Source: an uncultured Lachnospiraceae bacterium | GTDB lineage: Bacteria > Bacillota > Clostridia > Lachnospirales > Lachnospiraceae | DNA: 42,044 nucleotides | Direction: 5' to 3' | NCBI GenBank assembly: GCA_910587095.1 | Contig: CAJUMJ010000015.1 | Location: 1 to 42,044, forward strand | In this document: piece after piece, positions 32,414 to 40,923 of the stretch | Layout of the letters: every line of letters begins with the position of its first letter | Numbering within the stretch: the first letter of the stretch is position 1 | Notes under the pieces: generated by a model | Database searches by the model: none | The model's input: the letters and a program-made list of their open reading frames with translations, nothing else | Told to the model about the DNA's origin: nothing | Translations under genes and position numbers: made by a program

Positions 32414-33095
32414 AGTAATATCCTACACCCCATTTGGTCCGCACATACATGGGCTCCCCGGGAACTTCCTCTATTTTTTCGCGGAGTCTCCGAATATGTA
32501 CGTCGACCGTTCTTACGTCGCCCGGATAATCGGCTCCCCATACCAGACGCAAAAGCTCCTCCCTGCCGTAGACCTTTCCCGCGTTTTTGATCAGAAGCTC
32601 CAGCATCTCAAACTCCTTTGCCGTCAGGTTGATTTCCCTGTCTTTGATATACACTCTCCTGCCTTCGCAGTCAAGCCTCATATTGCCCCGCTCAACCACC
32701 TTGACCGACTCTTTTTTCTCCGGCTCCCGACGGTTTGTCCTGCGCATGATCGCCTTGATCCTGGCTTTCACCTCCAGGATGTTAAAAGGCTTCGTTATAT
32801 AGTCGTCCGCGCCGTAATCCAAACCGAGGATTTTATCCATATCATCGCCCTTGGCAGTCAGCATGACAATCGGCACATTGGAAAACCCGCGGATCTGCTG
32901 GCAGACTTCAAACCCCGTCATCTTAGGCAGCATCACGTCCAGAAGAATGATATCATAGGCGTTTTCCTCCGCTAACCGCAGTGCTTCCTCGCCGTCAAAG
33001 GCGCAGTCCACCTCCATCCCGTCCTGCTCCAGGCTGAATCTGATCCCCTTCACGATCAATTTCTCATCATCCACAACCAAAACTTTCTGTGCCAT
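32406..33095 (-). CDS. OmpR-family response regulator (WalR-like)
   Basis: 229 residues. Receiver domain with acidic pocket VVDDE and phosphorylation site in IILLDVMLP (Asp53), then LTAKGDDMDKILGLDYGADDYITKPF; a winged-helix DNA-binding domain ends DVHIRRLREKIEEVPGEPMYVRTKWGVGYYFA. The sequence is close to WalR/YycF, essential cell-wall regulators in low-GC Gram-positives. GGGGGAG precedes ATG 33095, and the gene starts 18 nt after comEA, so the system is apparently read from the comEA promoter or one inside it. Confidence 0.93.
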   Translation of the reverse strand: MAQKVLVVDDEKLIVKGIRFSLEQDGMEVDCAFDGEEALRLAEENAYDIILLDVMLPKMTGFEVCQQIRGFSNVPIVMLTAKGDDMDKILGLDYGADDYITKPFNILEVKARIKAIMRRTNRREPEKKESVKVVERGNMRLDCEGRRVYIKDREINLTAKEFEMLELLIKNAGKVYGREELLRLVWGADYPGDVRTVDVHIRRLREKIEEVPGEPMYVRTKWGVGYYFA

Positions 33096-33113
33096 ACTCC
33101 CCCTACCTGTTTC

Positions 33114-33893
33114 CTAGTTCACACAAATGCTGTCTTTGATTTTCTCAAACATCCCTTCCTTGATACCGTTTACCTGCATGATGTCCTCCGGCTTTTTAAA
33201 ACCGCCGTGGGCATCCCTGTATGCCGCGATCGCCGCTGCCCTTGTCGCGCCGATCCCGGGAATCTCACAAAGCTGCGCTTCCGACGCGGTGTTGATGTTG
33301 ATCCGGCCGTCCCCTGAACCTGCCGTTTTCCCGTCGTCCGATCCCTTTGAGGGCTCCCCGCCCACAATGCCGGCCTGTACGGTTATACCGCTCTCCTCTC
33401 GCGCCGTCCCCAAAGCCTCTCCCTTCCGGGCCGCTGCCGCCTCCTCTATGGTCGGTATCACAAGTTTTACACCGTCATCCAACACCTGCGCCTGGTTTAC
33501 ATAATTTTGTTCCGCAAATTCCGCAAACCCGCCCGCCGACTGCACCGCCTCATAGACACGGCTTCCCGCTTCCAGCTCGTACACACCTGGCCTTTCCACC
33601 GCTCCGCAGACATGAACATAGATCAGCCCTCTCTCTGCCTGCGCGCCGGTTGCCTCGTTGGCCTGATGCAAAGCCATCCCCCCGGAAGCTTCTTCCTCGT
33701 CCGTCTCCGCGTTATTGCCGTGAATCACATTCTCCGCGCTCCCGCCTGGTTCCTCCTCAAAAACAGACTCCTCCTCCAAAAGGAGAAGTTCTTCTTTCCT
33801 GGTACAGCCCCCAAGCAGAATAAGCGCAGAAAATAACAGCGCCGTCCGCCGCAGCTTTTTTTCACAGTTGATTTTGTTTTTCTGATTTCGCAT
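33114..33893 (-). CDS. comEA: ComEA-like DNA receptor lipoprotein
   Basis: 259 residues. N-terminal signal with lipobox LILLGGC (Cys30), so likely lipid-anchored rather than held by the usual ComEA membrane helix. An acidic linker follows, then an SLBB domain (YVHVCGAVERPGVYELEAGSRVYEAVQSAGG) and a C-terminal helix-hairpin-helix pair (ININTASEAQLCEIPGIGATRAAAIAAYRDAHGGFKKPEDIMQVNGI). It binds incoming double-stranded DNA and passes it to ComEC. It heads a leftward run through the two-component system, GerMN gene and comEC. Confidence 0.92.
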   Translation of the reverse strand: MRNQKNKINCEKKLRRTALLFSALILLGGCTRKEELLLLEEESVFEEEPGGSAENVIHGNNAETDEEEASGGMALHQANEATGAQAERGLIYVHVCGAVERPGVYELEAGSRVYEAVQSAGGFAEFAEQNYVNQAQVLDDGVKLVIPTIEEAAAARKGEALGTAREESGITVQAGIVGGEPSKGSDDGKTAGSGDGRININTASEAQLCEIPGIGATRAAAIAAYRDAHGGFKKPEDIMQVNGIKEGMFEKIKDSICVN

Positions 33894-33969
33894 AGTCTCC
33901 CTTTCCGGCTTTTTGCCTCAGGGAGGTTCCCGCTACGCACTGTATTTTTATTGTAAAGTAAATCTCGTC

Positions 33970-34401
33970 CTATGTCCACTTAAAAATGACGATTCCCGCG
34001 ATCATTACTCCCATTCCTAAAAGCTTTTTACCCTCAAAAGGCTGTTTTTGCGTTCCGAAAAGCCCAAGCAGCTCAATCCCATAGGCGACTATCAACTGGG
34101 ACGCTACGATAAACATCACAGCCCGCGCAGGCCCCATCTGTTCCATACTCTTTATGACAGTGTAGGTAATCAACGCGCCGATTGCTCCGCCAAGCAGCGT
34201 ATACTTCGGCTCCACTCTGAAAAGCGCGGCAAAAGAGGAGCGGTCGCCGATCATCCAGAAAGCCAGACAAACCAAAAGCGCCGAGAGCTGCACAAAGGCG
34301 CTCGCCACCCAAATTCCCGACTGTTTCGTAACTTGCGTATTGAACACACCCTGCACACTCATCAGCGCACCGGACAATATTGCGATCCAAAATCCAATCA
34401 T
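33970..34401 (-). CDS. DMT-superfamily transporter (YdcZ/DUF606)
   Basis: 143 residues with about five membrane helices, of the DUF606/YdcZ half-size family: IGFWIAILSGALMSVQGVFNTQ, ASAFVQLSALLVCLAFWMIG, YTLLGGAIGALITYTVIKSME, GPARAVMFIVASQLIVAYGIEL and LGMGVMIAGIVIFKWT. Members act as dimers, often as paired genes; no partner is adjacent. AAGGAGGT lies 4-6 nt before ATG 34401, preferred over upstream ATG 34437. Substrate unknown. Confidence 0.88.
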   Translation of the reverse strand: MIGFWIAILSGALMSVQGVFNTQVTKQSGIWVASAFVQLSALLVCLAFWMIGDRSSFAALFRVEPKYTLLGGAIGALITYTVIKSMEQMGPARAVMFIVASQLIVAYGIELLGLFGTQKQPFEGKKLLGMGVMIAGIVIFKWT

Positions 34402-34503
34402 GGCTACCTCCTTACAGGTATTTCCTTTTACAGACATACGCCTTGTCTTAGATTGACCCCCTGGACCGAAAAATATTCTGATTTTTTAATAATGAAGAAA
34501 AGT

Positions 34504-36012
34504 TTACTCCTCCTGCTGTCCTTCCTCCTCCGTCTCCTCCACGGGAACAGGCACATCGATATACTCCTCCGTGTACTCCGTCCCAAGCACCTGGCTCATA
34601 ATCTGCCCGGACAATGCCCGCAGTTCGTCGTTGGCATCGGCGCCGTCCCATATTCTCGCAAAGGCGATCTCCAGCTCTACCCAAAAATTGCTCGTCTCTA
34701 TCATCTTCGGCATAGGCACCGACCTGGCGTACTCCTCCAAAAACGCCGCCGCATTGGCATTGTCGTACGTTCCGTTCTCACAGTGCACGGGAAGCTTGCC
34801 CGTTCTCGCAAAGAGCTCCCCCGTGTTGTACTGCGTCATATATACCGCAAAGTCGTTTGCCATCTCCTTTTTCGCGGAGTAACCGTTTACCGCGACGCAC
34901 TGTGTCACGGAGAGGGATGCGGAGGAAAGTTCCTCACTCACATCCGGCACTCTGGTCACACCATAATCATAGGAAAACTCACCGTCCTCGCGGGCTTTCT
35001 CAAGCTTCGACAAGGCGTCCGTAGTCGCTACCGTATAGACGATCTTTCCGTCAAGAAAGTCCTGTAAGACGCCGTCATAGCTGATCTCCTTTGTATCGAT
35101 GGAGAAAAACTGGTTAAGGCTCTGATAAACTCTGAGCGCCCTGATCGCGTCCTCATTGTAAATGTGGATGGAATCGGCGTTGTCGCCATCCGGCCCTCCC
35201 ACATCGATATAATTCCCCACTATAAAATAATTGTAGAAGATATCCGACACGTCCCACTTGAAAACGGCTTCGACCTGCTCCGGCGCATCGTACACGTCAG
35301 CAAAGGAGAGAATCCCGTCTATGGTTTCCGGAATAGCCTCCTTCAGCTTCTCCGCAACTTCCTCTTCGCTGACCTCTTCCTCCTGATGGCTTTCCTGAAT
35401 CTCTTCCTCCACCTCTCCGCTGTCCGCCTGCTCCTGGGCATCCTCCGCCAACGCCAGATCCCGCTCGGCCGTGATCTGCGCTCTGGCCCAGTCCTCCAGA
35501 TACGTCTTGTTGTAAAGCAGGCAGCTCGTCTCATAGTAATACGGGTATCCTATCTGCTTATCATGATAAGTCACCGCCCTGACCGCCATGCCTGGAAGCA
35601 TCTCCTTCATGGGAGGAACGTCCTCCGGGAGTTTCACCTCACTGGCCAGTCCCGCCAGATAAGCTTTCTCCAGGGAATCATTGCTGACTATATACAGATC
35701 GGGCACCTCCTCCGTCTGCAGAGAAGCCTGGTTGATCGTCTCCAAATATTCCAGACCGGGCGTGTAGACCGGAACCACGCGCACCTCATCCTGGTACTCG
35801 CTATAGGATACCGCCACACTGTTCAGATAATCCGTGAGCGTCTCATCCGCATACCAGAGATAAAGCGTCTCCCTGTGTCCAAAGAGGGATTCAGCGGGAA
35901 CCTCCTCGGAATCCTTCGGGCTCACCGTCATCCCGAATCTTCCCGCCGCGTAAAGGCCACCCACGCAAAGCGCCGCCACGAGAATCATGATCAATCTTTT
36001 TTTCAGAGTCAC
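34504..36012 (-). CDS. Extracellular solute-binding protein, signal-anchored
   Basis: About 502 residues of the family 1 solute-binding type: LYLWYADETLTDYLNSVAVSYSEY, VRVVPVYTPGLEYLETINQASLQTEEVPDLYIVSND, LPGMAVRAVTYHDKQIGYPYYYETSCLLYN and KEMANDFAVYMT. It has an N-terminal hydrophobic segment (LIMILVAALCVGGLYAAG) without a clear lipobox. An unusual acidic insertion of about 40 residues (Glu/Gln/Ala-rich, near 190-235) interrupts the binding domain. GTG 36012 has GGAG 7 nt upstream and overlaps the argD stop as GTGA; GTG 36018 is in frame but poorly spaced. No permease genes are nearby, so the transporter and ligand are unknown. Confidence 0.8.
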   Translation of the reverse strand: MTLKKRLIMILVAALCVGGLYAAGRFGMTVSPKDSEEVPAESLFGHRETLYLWYADETLTDYLNSVAVSYSEYQDEVRVVPVYTPGLEYLETINQASLQTEEVPDLYIVSNDSLEKAYLAGLASEVKLPEDVPPMKEMLPGMAVRAVTYHDKQIGYPYYYETSCLLYNKTYLEDWARAQITAERDLALAEDAQEQADSGEVEEEIQESHQEEEVSEEEVAEKLKEAIPETIDGILSFADVYDAPEQVEAVFKWDVSDIFYNYFIVGNYIDVGGPDGDNADSIHIYNEDAIRALRVYQSLNQFFSIDTKEISYDGVLQDFLDGKIVYTVATTDALSKLEKAREDGEFSYDYGVTRVPDVSEELSSASLSVTQCVAVNGYSAKKEMANDFAVYMTQYNTGELFARTGKLPVHCENGTYDNANAAAFLEEYARSVPMPKMIETSNFWVELEIAFARIWDGADANDELRALSGQIMSQVLGTEYTEEYIDVPVPVEETEEEGQQEE

Positions 36013-37223
36013 TGCCACTCTCCTTCTGTCTCAGATATGCACTCGCACAGGATTTCCACCATGTCGTCCACATGCCTCTCCTCTATGACAAGAGAAGGCA
36101 CAAAACGCAGGATATCCGTCCCGGCGTTGATTAACACCAGTCCCTTCTCCATGGCACGCCCGATGATGCCGCCGACCGGCCCGTCAAACACCAGCCCCTG
36201 CATAAGCCCCACGCCCCTTCTCTCAAGAACGCGGGGAAACTTTGATGCAACCTCGTCGAGGCGACGTTCCAGATATGCGCCCACCCGCTCCACGTTTGCA
36301 AGCACATCCTGTTTTTCAAAAAGATCGATCACCTCGCACACCGCGGCGCAAGCCAGGGGATTTCCGCCGTAGGTCGTGCCGTGGTCGCCTGCCACAAGGG
36401 AGTTTGCCCCCACCTTCTCCGTCATCAGGAAAGCCCCCACAGGCACACCGCAGCCAAGCGCCTTGGCTGTCGTCATCACGTCCGGCCTGATGCCGTAACG
36501 CTGCCACGCGAACATCGCTCCCGTTCGTCCCATACCACACTGGATTTCGTCCAGCATCATCAGGATATCCCGCTCGTCACAGAGCGCCCTGACTTTTCGC
36601 ATAAATTCCTCCGTTGCGGGATAAATGCCACCCTCCCCCTGCACCGTCTCAAAGAGAATCGCACAGGTTTTGTCCGTCACATGCGCCATAACGCTGTCAA
36701 AGTCATTCAGGTCGGCAAAGCGGATATTGCCGATCATCGGCTCGAAAGCCTCCCTGTAGTGGGGATTTCCGGTAACCGACAAAGCTCCCATGGTTCTCCC
36801 GTGGAAGGAATGGTTCATGGCGATAATCTCATGGTCCGTGCTACCGTCCTTCAGATACGCGTATTTGCGCGCCGTCTTGACCGCGCCCTCCACCGCCTCG
36901 GCCCCACTGTTCGTAAAGAAAACGCGATCCATACCGGAGACTGCTTTCAGCTTTTTCGCCGCCTCGATGGCCGGCGCATTATAATAGTAGTTCGAAGTAT
37001 GGATAATCTTGTCAATCTGGCTTTTCAGCGCGTCATTGTACGCCTCATTGTGATACCCCAGGGCAAACACGGCGATCCCGGATACAAAATCCAGGTATTT
37101 TTTCCCGTCCATATCATAGAGGTACACGCCCTCTCCTCTGTCAAACACAACCTGATAACGGTTGTACGTGTGAAGCAGAACACGCTCCGCCTCGTCTATA
37201 TATTTTTGCATTTCTGCGCTCAT
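36009..37223 (-). CDS. argD: Acetylornithine aminotransferase
   Basis: 404 residues, class III PLP aminotransferase. Marks: VFFTNSGAEAVEGAVKTARKYA, NHSFHGRTMGALSVTGNPHYREAFEP, FETVQGEGGIYPA, LDEIQCGMGRTGAMFAWQRYGIRPDVMTTAKALGCGVPVGAF (PLP lysine 254), DHGTTYGGNPLACAA. It transaminates N-acetylglutamate semialdehyde to N-acetylornithine. The gene is of normal length. ATG 37223 has GAGAGGG upstream. It lies 45 nt after argB and overlaps the next gene by 4 nt, giving an argJ-argB-argD-SBP operon. Confidence 0.95.
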   Translation of the reverse strand: MSAEMQKYIDEAERVLLHTYNRYQVVFDRGEGVYLYDMDGKKYLDFVSGIAVFALGYHNEAYNDALKSQIDKIIHTSNYYYNAPAIEAAKKLKAVSGMDRVFFTNSGAEAVEGAVKTARKYAYLKDGSTDHEIIAMNHSFHGRTMGALSVTGNPHYREAFEPMIGNIRFADLNDFDSVMAHVTDKTCAILFETVQGEGGIYPATEEFMRKVRALCDERDILMMLDEIQCGMGRTGAMFAWQRYGIRPDVMTTAKALGCGVPVGAFLMTEKVGANSLVAGDHGTTYGGNPLACAAVCEVIDLFEKQDVLANVERVGAYLERRLDEVASKFPRVLERRGVGLMQGLVFDGPVGGIIGRAMEKGLVLINAGTDILRFVPSLVIEERHVDDMVEILCECISETEGEWQ

Positions 37224-37268
37224 TATTTTCTGCCCTCTCTCTATTCCTAGTCACCTGTGCGACAGCGT

Positions 37269-38168
37269 TTAACCGAACATTGCCTCCTTGTCCCGATCCG
37301 CAATAATCGCCGTGCCGACGCCATGATCTGTAAAGATCTCCAAAAGCAGGCAGTGCGCGATGCGTCCGTCCAGAATATGCACTCTGTTTACGCCCTCCCT
37401 GATCGCATCCGTACAGTTTCCGAGCTTCGGAAGCATTCCGCCGCCGATACAGCCGCTTTCAATCAGCTCCTCCGCCTGCGAGGCCGTCAGTCTCGAAATA
37501 AAGCTGGACTTATCGCTGATATCTCCGTACAATCCCTCGATATCCGTGAGGAACACAAGCTTGTCCGCGCCTACCGCCTTGGCAATCGCACAGGCTGCGT
37601 CGTCCGCATTGATATTGTAAGTCAAAAATTTTTCATCCAGGCCTATAGGCGCCACTATAGGCAGAAAATCTTTTTCCAGAAGGTCATAGAGCACCTTCGG
37701 GTCTACCCCGCAGATTTCGCCCACAAAGCCTAAGTCCTCGCCTTCCGAGTATCTCTTTGTGCACCGTAAAAGCCCGGCGTCCTTGCCACTGATGCCGACC
37801 GCCCTGACGCCAAGCTCCTCCACCATTCTGACCAGATCTTTGTTTACCTTATTCAGAACCATCTCGGCGATCTCCATGGTTTCTTCGTCCGTCACCCGAA
37901 GACCGTTCACAAACTTCGCTTCCTTGCCGACCTTGCCGACCCAGCGGCTGATCTCCTTGCCGCCTCCATGGACGATGATCGGCTTAAACCCTACCAGCTT
38001 TAAAAGCGTCACATCCTTGATGACGTTTCTTTGCAGCTCCTCGTTGCTCATGGCGCTGCCGCCATACTTAACCACAATGATCTTCCTGTTAAATTTCTGG
38101 ATGTAGGGAAGGGCTTCGATCAGCACCTCCGCCTTACCCAAAATTTTGTCCATTTCCTTCTGTTCCAT
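37269..38168 (-). CDS. argB: Acetylglutamate kinase
   Basis: 299 residues, amino-acid kinase family. Marks: IIVVKYGGSAMSNEELQRNVIKDVTLLKLVGFKPIIVHGGGKEI, NGLRVTDEETMEIAEMVLNKVNKDLV, YNINADDAACAIAKAVGADKLVFLTDIEGL, and GGMLPKLGNCTDAIREGVNRVHILDGRIAHCLLLEIFTDHGVGT. It phosphorylates N-acetylglutamate, the committed arginine step; the extended N-terminal helix is found in arginine-inhibited hexameric forms, which suggests but does not prove feedback. It follows argJ after 77 nt that contain a strong hairpin. Confidence 0.95.
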   Translation of the reverse strand: MEQKEMDKILGKAEVLIEALPYIQKFNRKIIVVKYGGSAMSNEELQRNVIKDVTLLKLVGFKPIIVHGGGKEISRWVGKVGKEAKFVNGLRVTDEETMEIAEMVLNKVNKDLVRMVEELGVRAVGISGKDAGLLRCTKRYSEGEDLGFVGEICGVDPKVLYDLLEKDFLPIVAPIGLDEKFLTYNINADDAACAIAKAVGADKLVFLTDIEGLYGDISDKSSFISRLTASQAEELIESGCIGGGMLPKLGNCTDAIREGVNRVHILDGRIAHCLLLEIFTDHGVGTAIIADRDKEAMFG

Positions 38169-38210
38169 GAAACTACGCCTCTTTTCCTGTAAATGATAAA
38201 ATTCCGTCAG

Positions 38211-38243
38211 GTAACAGTTCAGCCTTCGGCTTCACTGTTACTC
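38211..38243 (-). promoter_or_regulatory. Intercistronic hairpin between argJ and argB
   Basis: A stem GTAACAG / CTGTTAC with an inner AGCC-TTCG-GGCT-like tetraloop stem lies just after the argJ stop and 45 nt before argB. There is no T run, so it probably stabilises or tunes the mRNA rather than fully terminating. Confidence 0.5.
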
Positions 38244-38245
38244 CG

Positions 38246-39469
38246 TTAGCTGCGATAGTCCGCGTTGATATTGACATACTCGTGCGTCAGGTCGCATCCC
38301 CATGCCGCCGCTTCGGCGTCGCCTCTGTGCATGTCCACAATCACGCTGACCTCGGGAGCCGATAGGAGTTTTGTCGCCTTCTCCTCGTCATAATCCGTCA
38401 GCATACCGTCCTTACATATCTGCATCCGATCTCCACCGGCCTCGCAGTAGAGATCGACCTTCTCCGGGTCGAAATCCACACCTGCGTATCCCAAAGCGCA
38501 CATAATCCGTCCAACATTGGCGTCATGGCCATAGATCATCGCCTTGGTGAGGCTGGAGCAGACCACCGATTTGCACAACGTTCGCGCCTCCTCCTTTGTG
38601 GCCGCGTGAATGACCTTCGTCTCAAACAGAGCTGTCGCTCCCTCCCCGTCTCCGGCCATCTTTTTCGCCAGCGTCAGGTTTACATAATGAAGCGCCTCCC
38701 TGAATTTAGCGTAATCTTCATTTCTCTCCGTGATCTCGGCATTTCCCGCCAGACCGTTGGCCAGCACCACCAGCGTATCATTGGTGGAGGTATCCCCATC
38801 CACGGAAATCATATTGAAGGTTTCTTTCACGTCCTCGCTCAGAGCCTCCTGCAAAAGCTCCTTCGAAATCGCCAGGTCTGTGGTCACAAACCCGAGCATG
38901 GTGCTCATGTTCGGATGAATCATGCCGGAGCCCTTGCACATGCCACCCACCGTCACTGTTTTGCCGCCGATCTCAATCTGCGCCGCCGCCTGTTTCGGCA
39001 CCGTATCGGTGGTCATCATGGCTTTCACCGCGTCAAGCCCCGCCTCGGGCGTAGCCGCTTTTTTCTCCGCCAGCTTCTCCACGCCCGCTTTCAGCTTGTC
39101 GAGCGGAAGCTGCCAACCGATCACGCCAGTCGACGCCACCAGGACGGAATCCGCCGGGATGTCAAGCATCTCCCCGGCCTTTTGCGCCGTCTGCCTGCAG
39201 CAATCATACCCCTGTTTACCCGTGCAGGCATTCGCGATACCCGCATTGATGACAACAGCCTGCGCATAGGGAGAATGCGCCACAATCTCCTTATCCCACA
39301 AAACAGGCGCGGCTTTCACCACATTTCCCGTAAAAACTCCTGCTGCCCGGCAGGGAACACGACTGTAAAGCAATGCCATGTCCATTCTGTTCTGATATTT
39401 GATCGCCGCCTCGTAACCTGCCGCCTCAAACCCAGCCGCCGCAGTCACGCCTCCGTCTATTATTTTCAT
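38246..39469 (-). CDS. argJ: Bifunctional ornithine acetyltransferase / N-acetylglutamate synthase
   Basis: 407 residues. Marks: GVTAAAGFEAAGYEA, NVVKAAPVLW, VVINAGIANACTGKQGYD, STGVIGWQLPLDKL, and the self-cleavage region CKGSGMIHPNMSTMLGFVTTD, where the conserved Thr becomes the alpha/beta cut site and nucleophile; then NMISVDGDTSTNDT. ArgJ recycles the acetyl group from acetylornithine to glutamate; the bifunctional form also uses acetyl-CoA. GAGGAC precedes ATG 39469. It is the first arg gene in the window; argC is not present here. A hairpin repeat lies upstream. Confidence 0.95.
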   Translation of the reverse strand: MKIIDGGVTAAAGFEAAGYEAAIKYQNRMDMALLYSRVPCRAAGVFTGNVVKAAPVLWDKEIVAHSPYAQAVVINAGIANACTGKQGYDCCRQTAQKAGEMLDIPADSVLVASTGVIGWQLPLDKLKAGVEKLAEKKAATPEAGLDAVKAMMTTDTVPKQAAAQIEIGGKTVTVGGMCKGSGMIHPNMSTMLGFVTTDLAISKELLQEALSEDVKETFNMISVDGDTSTNDTLVVLANGLAGNAEITERNEDYAKFREALHYVNLTLAKKMAGDGEGATALFETKVIHAATKEEARTLCKSVVCSSLTKAMIYGHDANVGRIMCALGYAGVDFDPEKVDLYCEAGGDRMQICKDGMLTDYDEEKATKLLSAPEVSVIVDMHRGDAEAAAWGCDLTHEYVNINADYRS

Positions 39470-39500
39470 CGCTTTGTCCTCTTTTCCTTCACATTAATTT

Positions 39501-39690
39501 CTCCGAAACAGCCTTTGCTGTGAGTACTTCTCACACTAACCACCATGATTCCGCTGTGCGGAATCTCAAAATCCACGGACGAACAAGTTCGTCCTGGAGA
39601 ATGCCGCTTTTTAGGCATTCTCCTGAGTGAAACGGAGTTGCAACGCAACTCCTAGAACTTCTCCACGAAACAGCCTCTGCTGTGAGTGGC
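39501..39690. repeat. Modular hairpin repeat, copy B
   Basis: Related to 27371-27501. It contains hairpins GATTCCGC-TGT-GCGGAATC (39547-39565), GGACGAAC-AA-GTTCGTCC (39577-39594), GGAGAATGCC...GGCATTCTCC (39595-39622) and GGAGTTG-CAACG-CAACTCC (39634-39652). It is flanked by an imperfect direct repeat CTCC(AC)GAAACAGCCT[TC]TGCTGTGAGT at 39501-39525 and 39661-39687. It has one more hairpin than copy A. No gene lies in 39470-39752. Confidence 0.7.
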
Positions 39691-39752
39691 TAGAAGTTCT
39701 TTTCACTCTAATATACATGAAAAGAGACGGCAATGCAACCTTGCCGCCTTTT

Positions 39753-40529
39753 TTACAATCCTATCACTTTTTCCAGCTCCGTCACCATCAACCCTACTAC
39801 CGAAGCGGTCGGGTCCTTACACATGCTGTTTAAAAGCAGCCTGATGTTCAGTTCAAAATTAGCCGGCAGAATACTGCATTCTTCCACGCAGATCTGCACC
39901 TGCCTTTTTTCCCCCGGATGCGGCATCTCATTCAGGGCAAAAATGACGTCGAAATAGGAATCCAGAAATCGGTTTACTCCCCGGCTGATATTGATCAGGT
40001 CGCCCCGCCTCATGGCTTTCTCCGTCTGCGCCATGATGGACGGCATACCGTATTTAATCAGATTCATGTTGTAACTGATAATATTGTTTTTCAATTCCTG
40101 GGGATAAGGCACGCTGTACTTTTCCCTGGCCGATGCCAAATGCCTGCCTTTGTCATAGGCTATACGCCCTGTCAGGAGACTGTGCCACAAAGCCGTCGTA
40201 TAACCGTTAAGCGGCTCAAAGCGCTCTACTACCTTGGCAATTGCCTCCAAAAAACCGTTCAGGTCACGGTAGATAATATTGAGCTCGGCCCCGTCTTCTT
40301 CCATAATACAGATATCCTCGCGCTCCCTGAAATGATTGTCAAGCGCCATACTGTTACAGTATTTTTCTAAAACAGGACGCCTCTCCTCCAAAGAAAGCGG
40401 CTCCAGGCAGTAAACGTAAACATCATAGTCGGAATACCTGTCGTTTCTTTTGACGGCTCGGGATCCGCCCACCGCCATAGCGCACACCTGGGGGAATCTC
40501 GCATATTCGTTAAAAATATTCTGTATCAT
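39753..40529 (-). CDS. DUF4037-type nucleotidyltransferase-like protein
   Basis: 258 residues. The N-terminus shows a nucleotidyltransferase fold: MAVGGSRAVKRNDRYSDYDVYVYC has the GS...DxD pattern, then a third acidic position (ELNIIYRDL). The C-terminal half matches DUF4037 (TALWHSLLTGRIAYD, ISYNMNLIKYGMPSIM, INISRGVNRFLDSYFDVIFALNEMPHPGEKR). Relatives may adenylylate small molecules or proteins, but this group's substrate is not known. ATG 40529 is preferred for the GAGGTGTGTGGG immediately upstream; the frame extends to 40601. Confidence 0.8.
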   Translation of the reverse strand: MIQNIFNEYARFPQVCAMAVGGSRAVKRNDRYSDYDVYVYCLEPLSLEERRPVLEKYCNSMALDNHFREREDICIMEEDGAELNIIYRDLNGFLEAIAKVVERFEPLNGYTTALWHSLLTGRIAYDKGRHLASAREKYSVPYPQELKNNIISYNMNLIKYGMPSIMAQTEKAMRRGDLINISRGVNRFLDSYFDVIFALNEMPHPGEKRQVQICVEECSILPANFELNIRLLLNSMCKDPTASVVGLMVTELEKVIGL

Positions 40530-40539
40530 CCCACACACC

Positions 40540-40899
40540 TCAGTCGGATAAAAGCTCCTCCCACGAGCTCTCCTTAAATCCCGGATACACGCCCTTTTCA
40601 CTCACAAGGATGGGCCGTTTCACCAACATCCCGTCCGTGGCGAGAAGCTCTGTCTGTTCGTCCTCGCTCATGCCGGAGAGCTTATCCTTAAGCCCCATCT
40701 CCTTATAGAGTAACCCGCTCGTATTGAAAAAACGTTTGAGCGGCAGGCCGCTTTTTTCATGCCAGCTCTTCAACTCACTGGCGGAAGGATTTTCCTCCTT
40801 GATGGGGCGTCCTTCATAGTCGACGCCCTTCTCCTCCAGCCATTTTAAAGCTTTCTTACAAGTAGAACATTTCGCATAGAACAAAATTACAGGTTTCAT
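40540..40899 (-). CDS. ArsC/Spx-family thioredoxin-fold protein
   Basis: 119 residues, arsenate reductase-like (ArsC/YffB/Spx group). The active site is FYAKCSTCKKALKWLEEKG (CxxC), with DYEGRPIKEENPSASELKSWHEKSGLPLKRFFNTSGLLYKEMGL and the C-terminal LLATDGMLVKRPILVSEKGVYPGFKESSWE (K.P.RPIL pattern). Many such proteins are not arsenate reductases; with CxxC at the start it could be Spx-like, but the C-terminus fits ArsC/YffB better. ATG 40899 has GGAGGACG upstream; the longer frame runs into the palindrome and is not used. Confidence 0.88.
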   Translation of the reverse strand: MKPVILFYAKCSTCKKALKWLEEKGVDYEGRPIKEENPSASELKSWHEKSGLPLKRFFNTSGLLYKEMGLKDKLSGMSEDEQTELLATDGMLVKRPILVSEKGVYPGFKESSWEELLSD

Positions 40900-40923
40900 C
40901 TGTCCGTCCTCCATTTGCTTTTT

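Noticed and set aside
34048..35067. 339-codon plus-strand reading frame
   Set aside because: Antisense to the DMT transporter and solute-binding protein; no protein-like pattern.
35164..36372. 402-codon plus-strand reading frame
   Set aside because: Antisense shadow of the solute-binding protein and argD, with no recognisable domain.
38525..39523. 332-codon plus-strand reading frame
   Set aside because: Antisense to argJ; His/Arg-rich shadow without domains.
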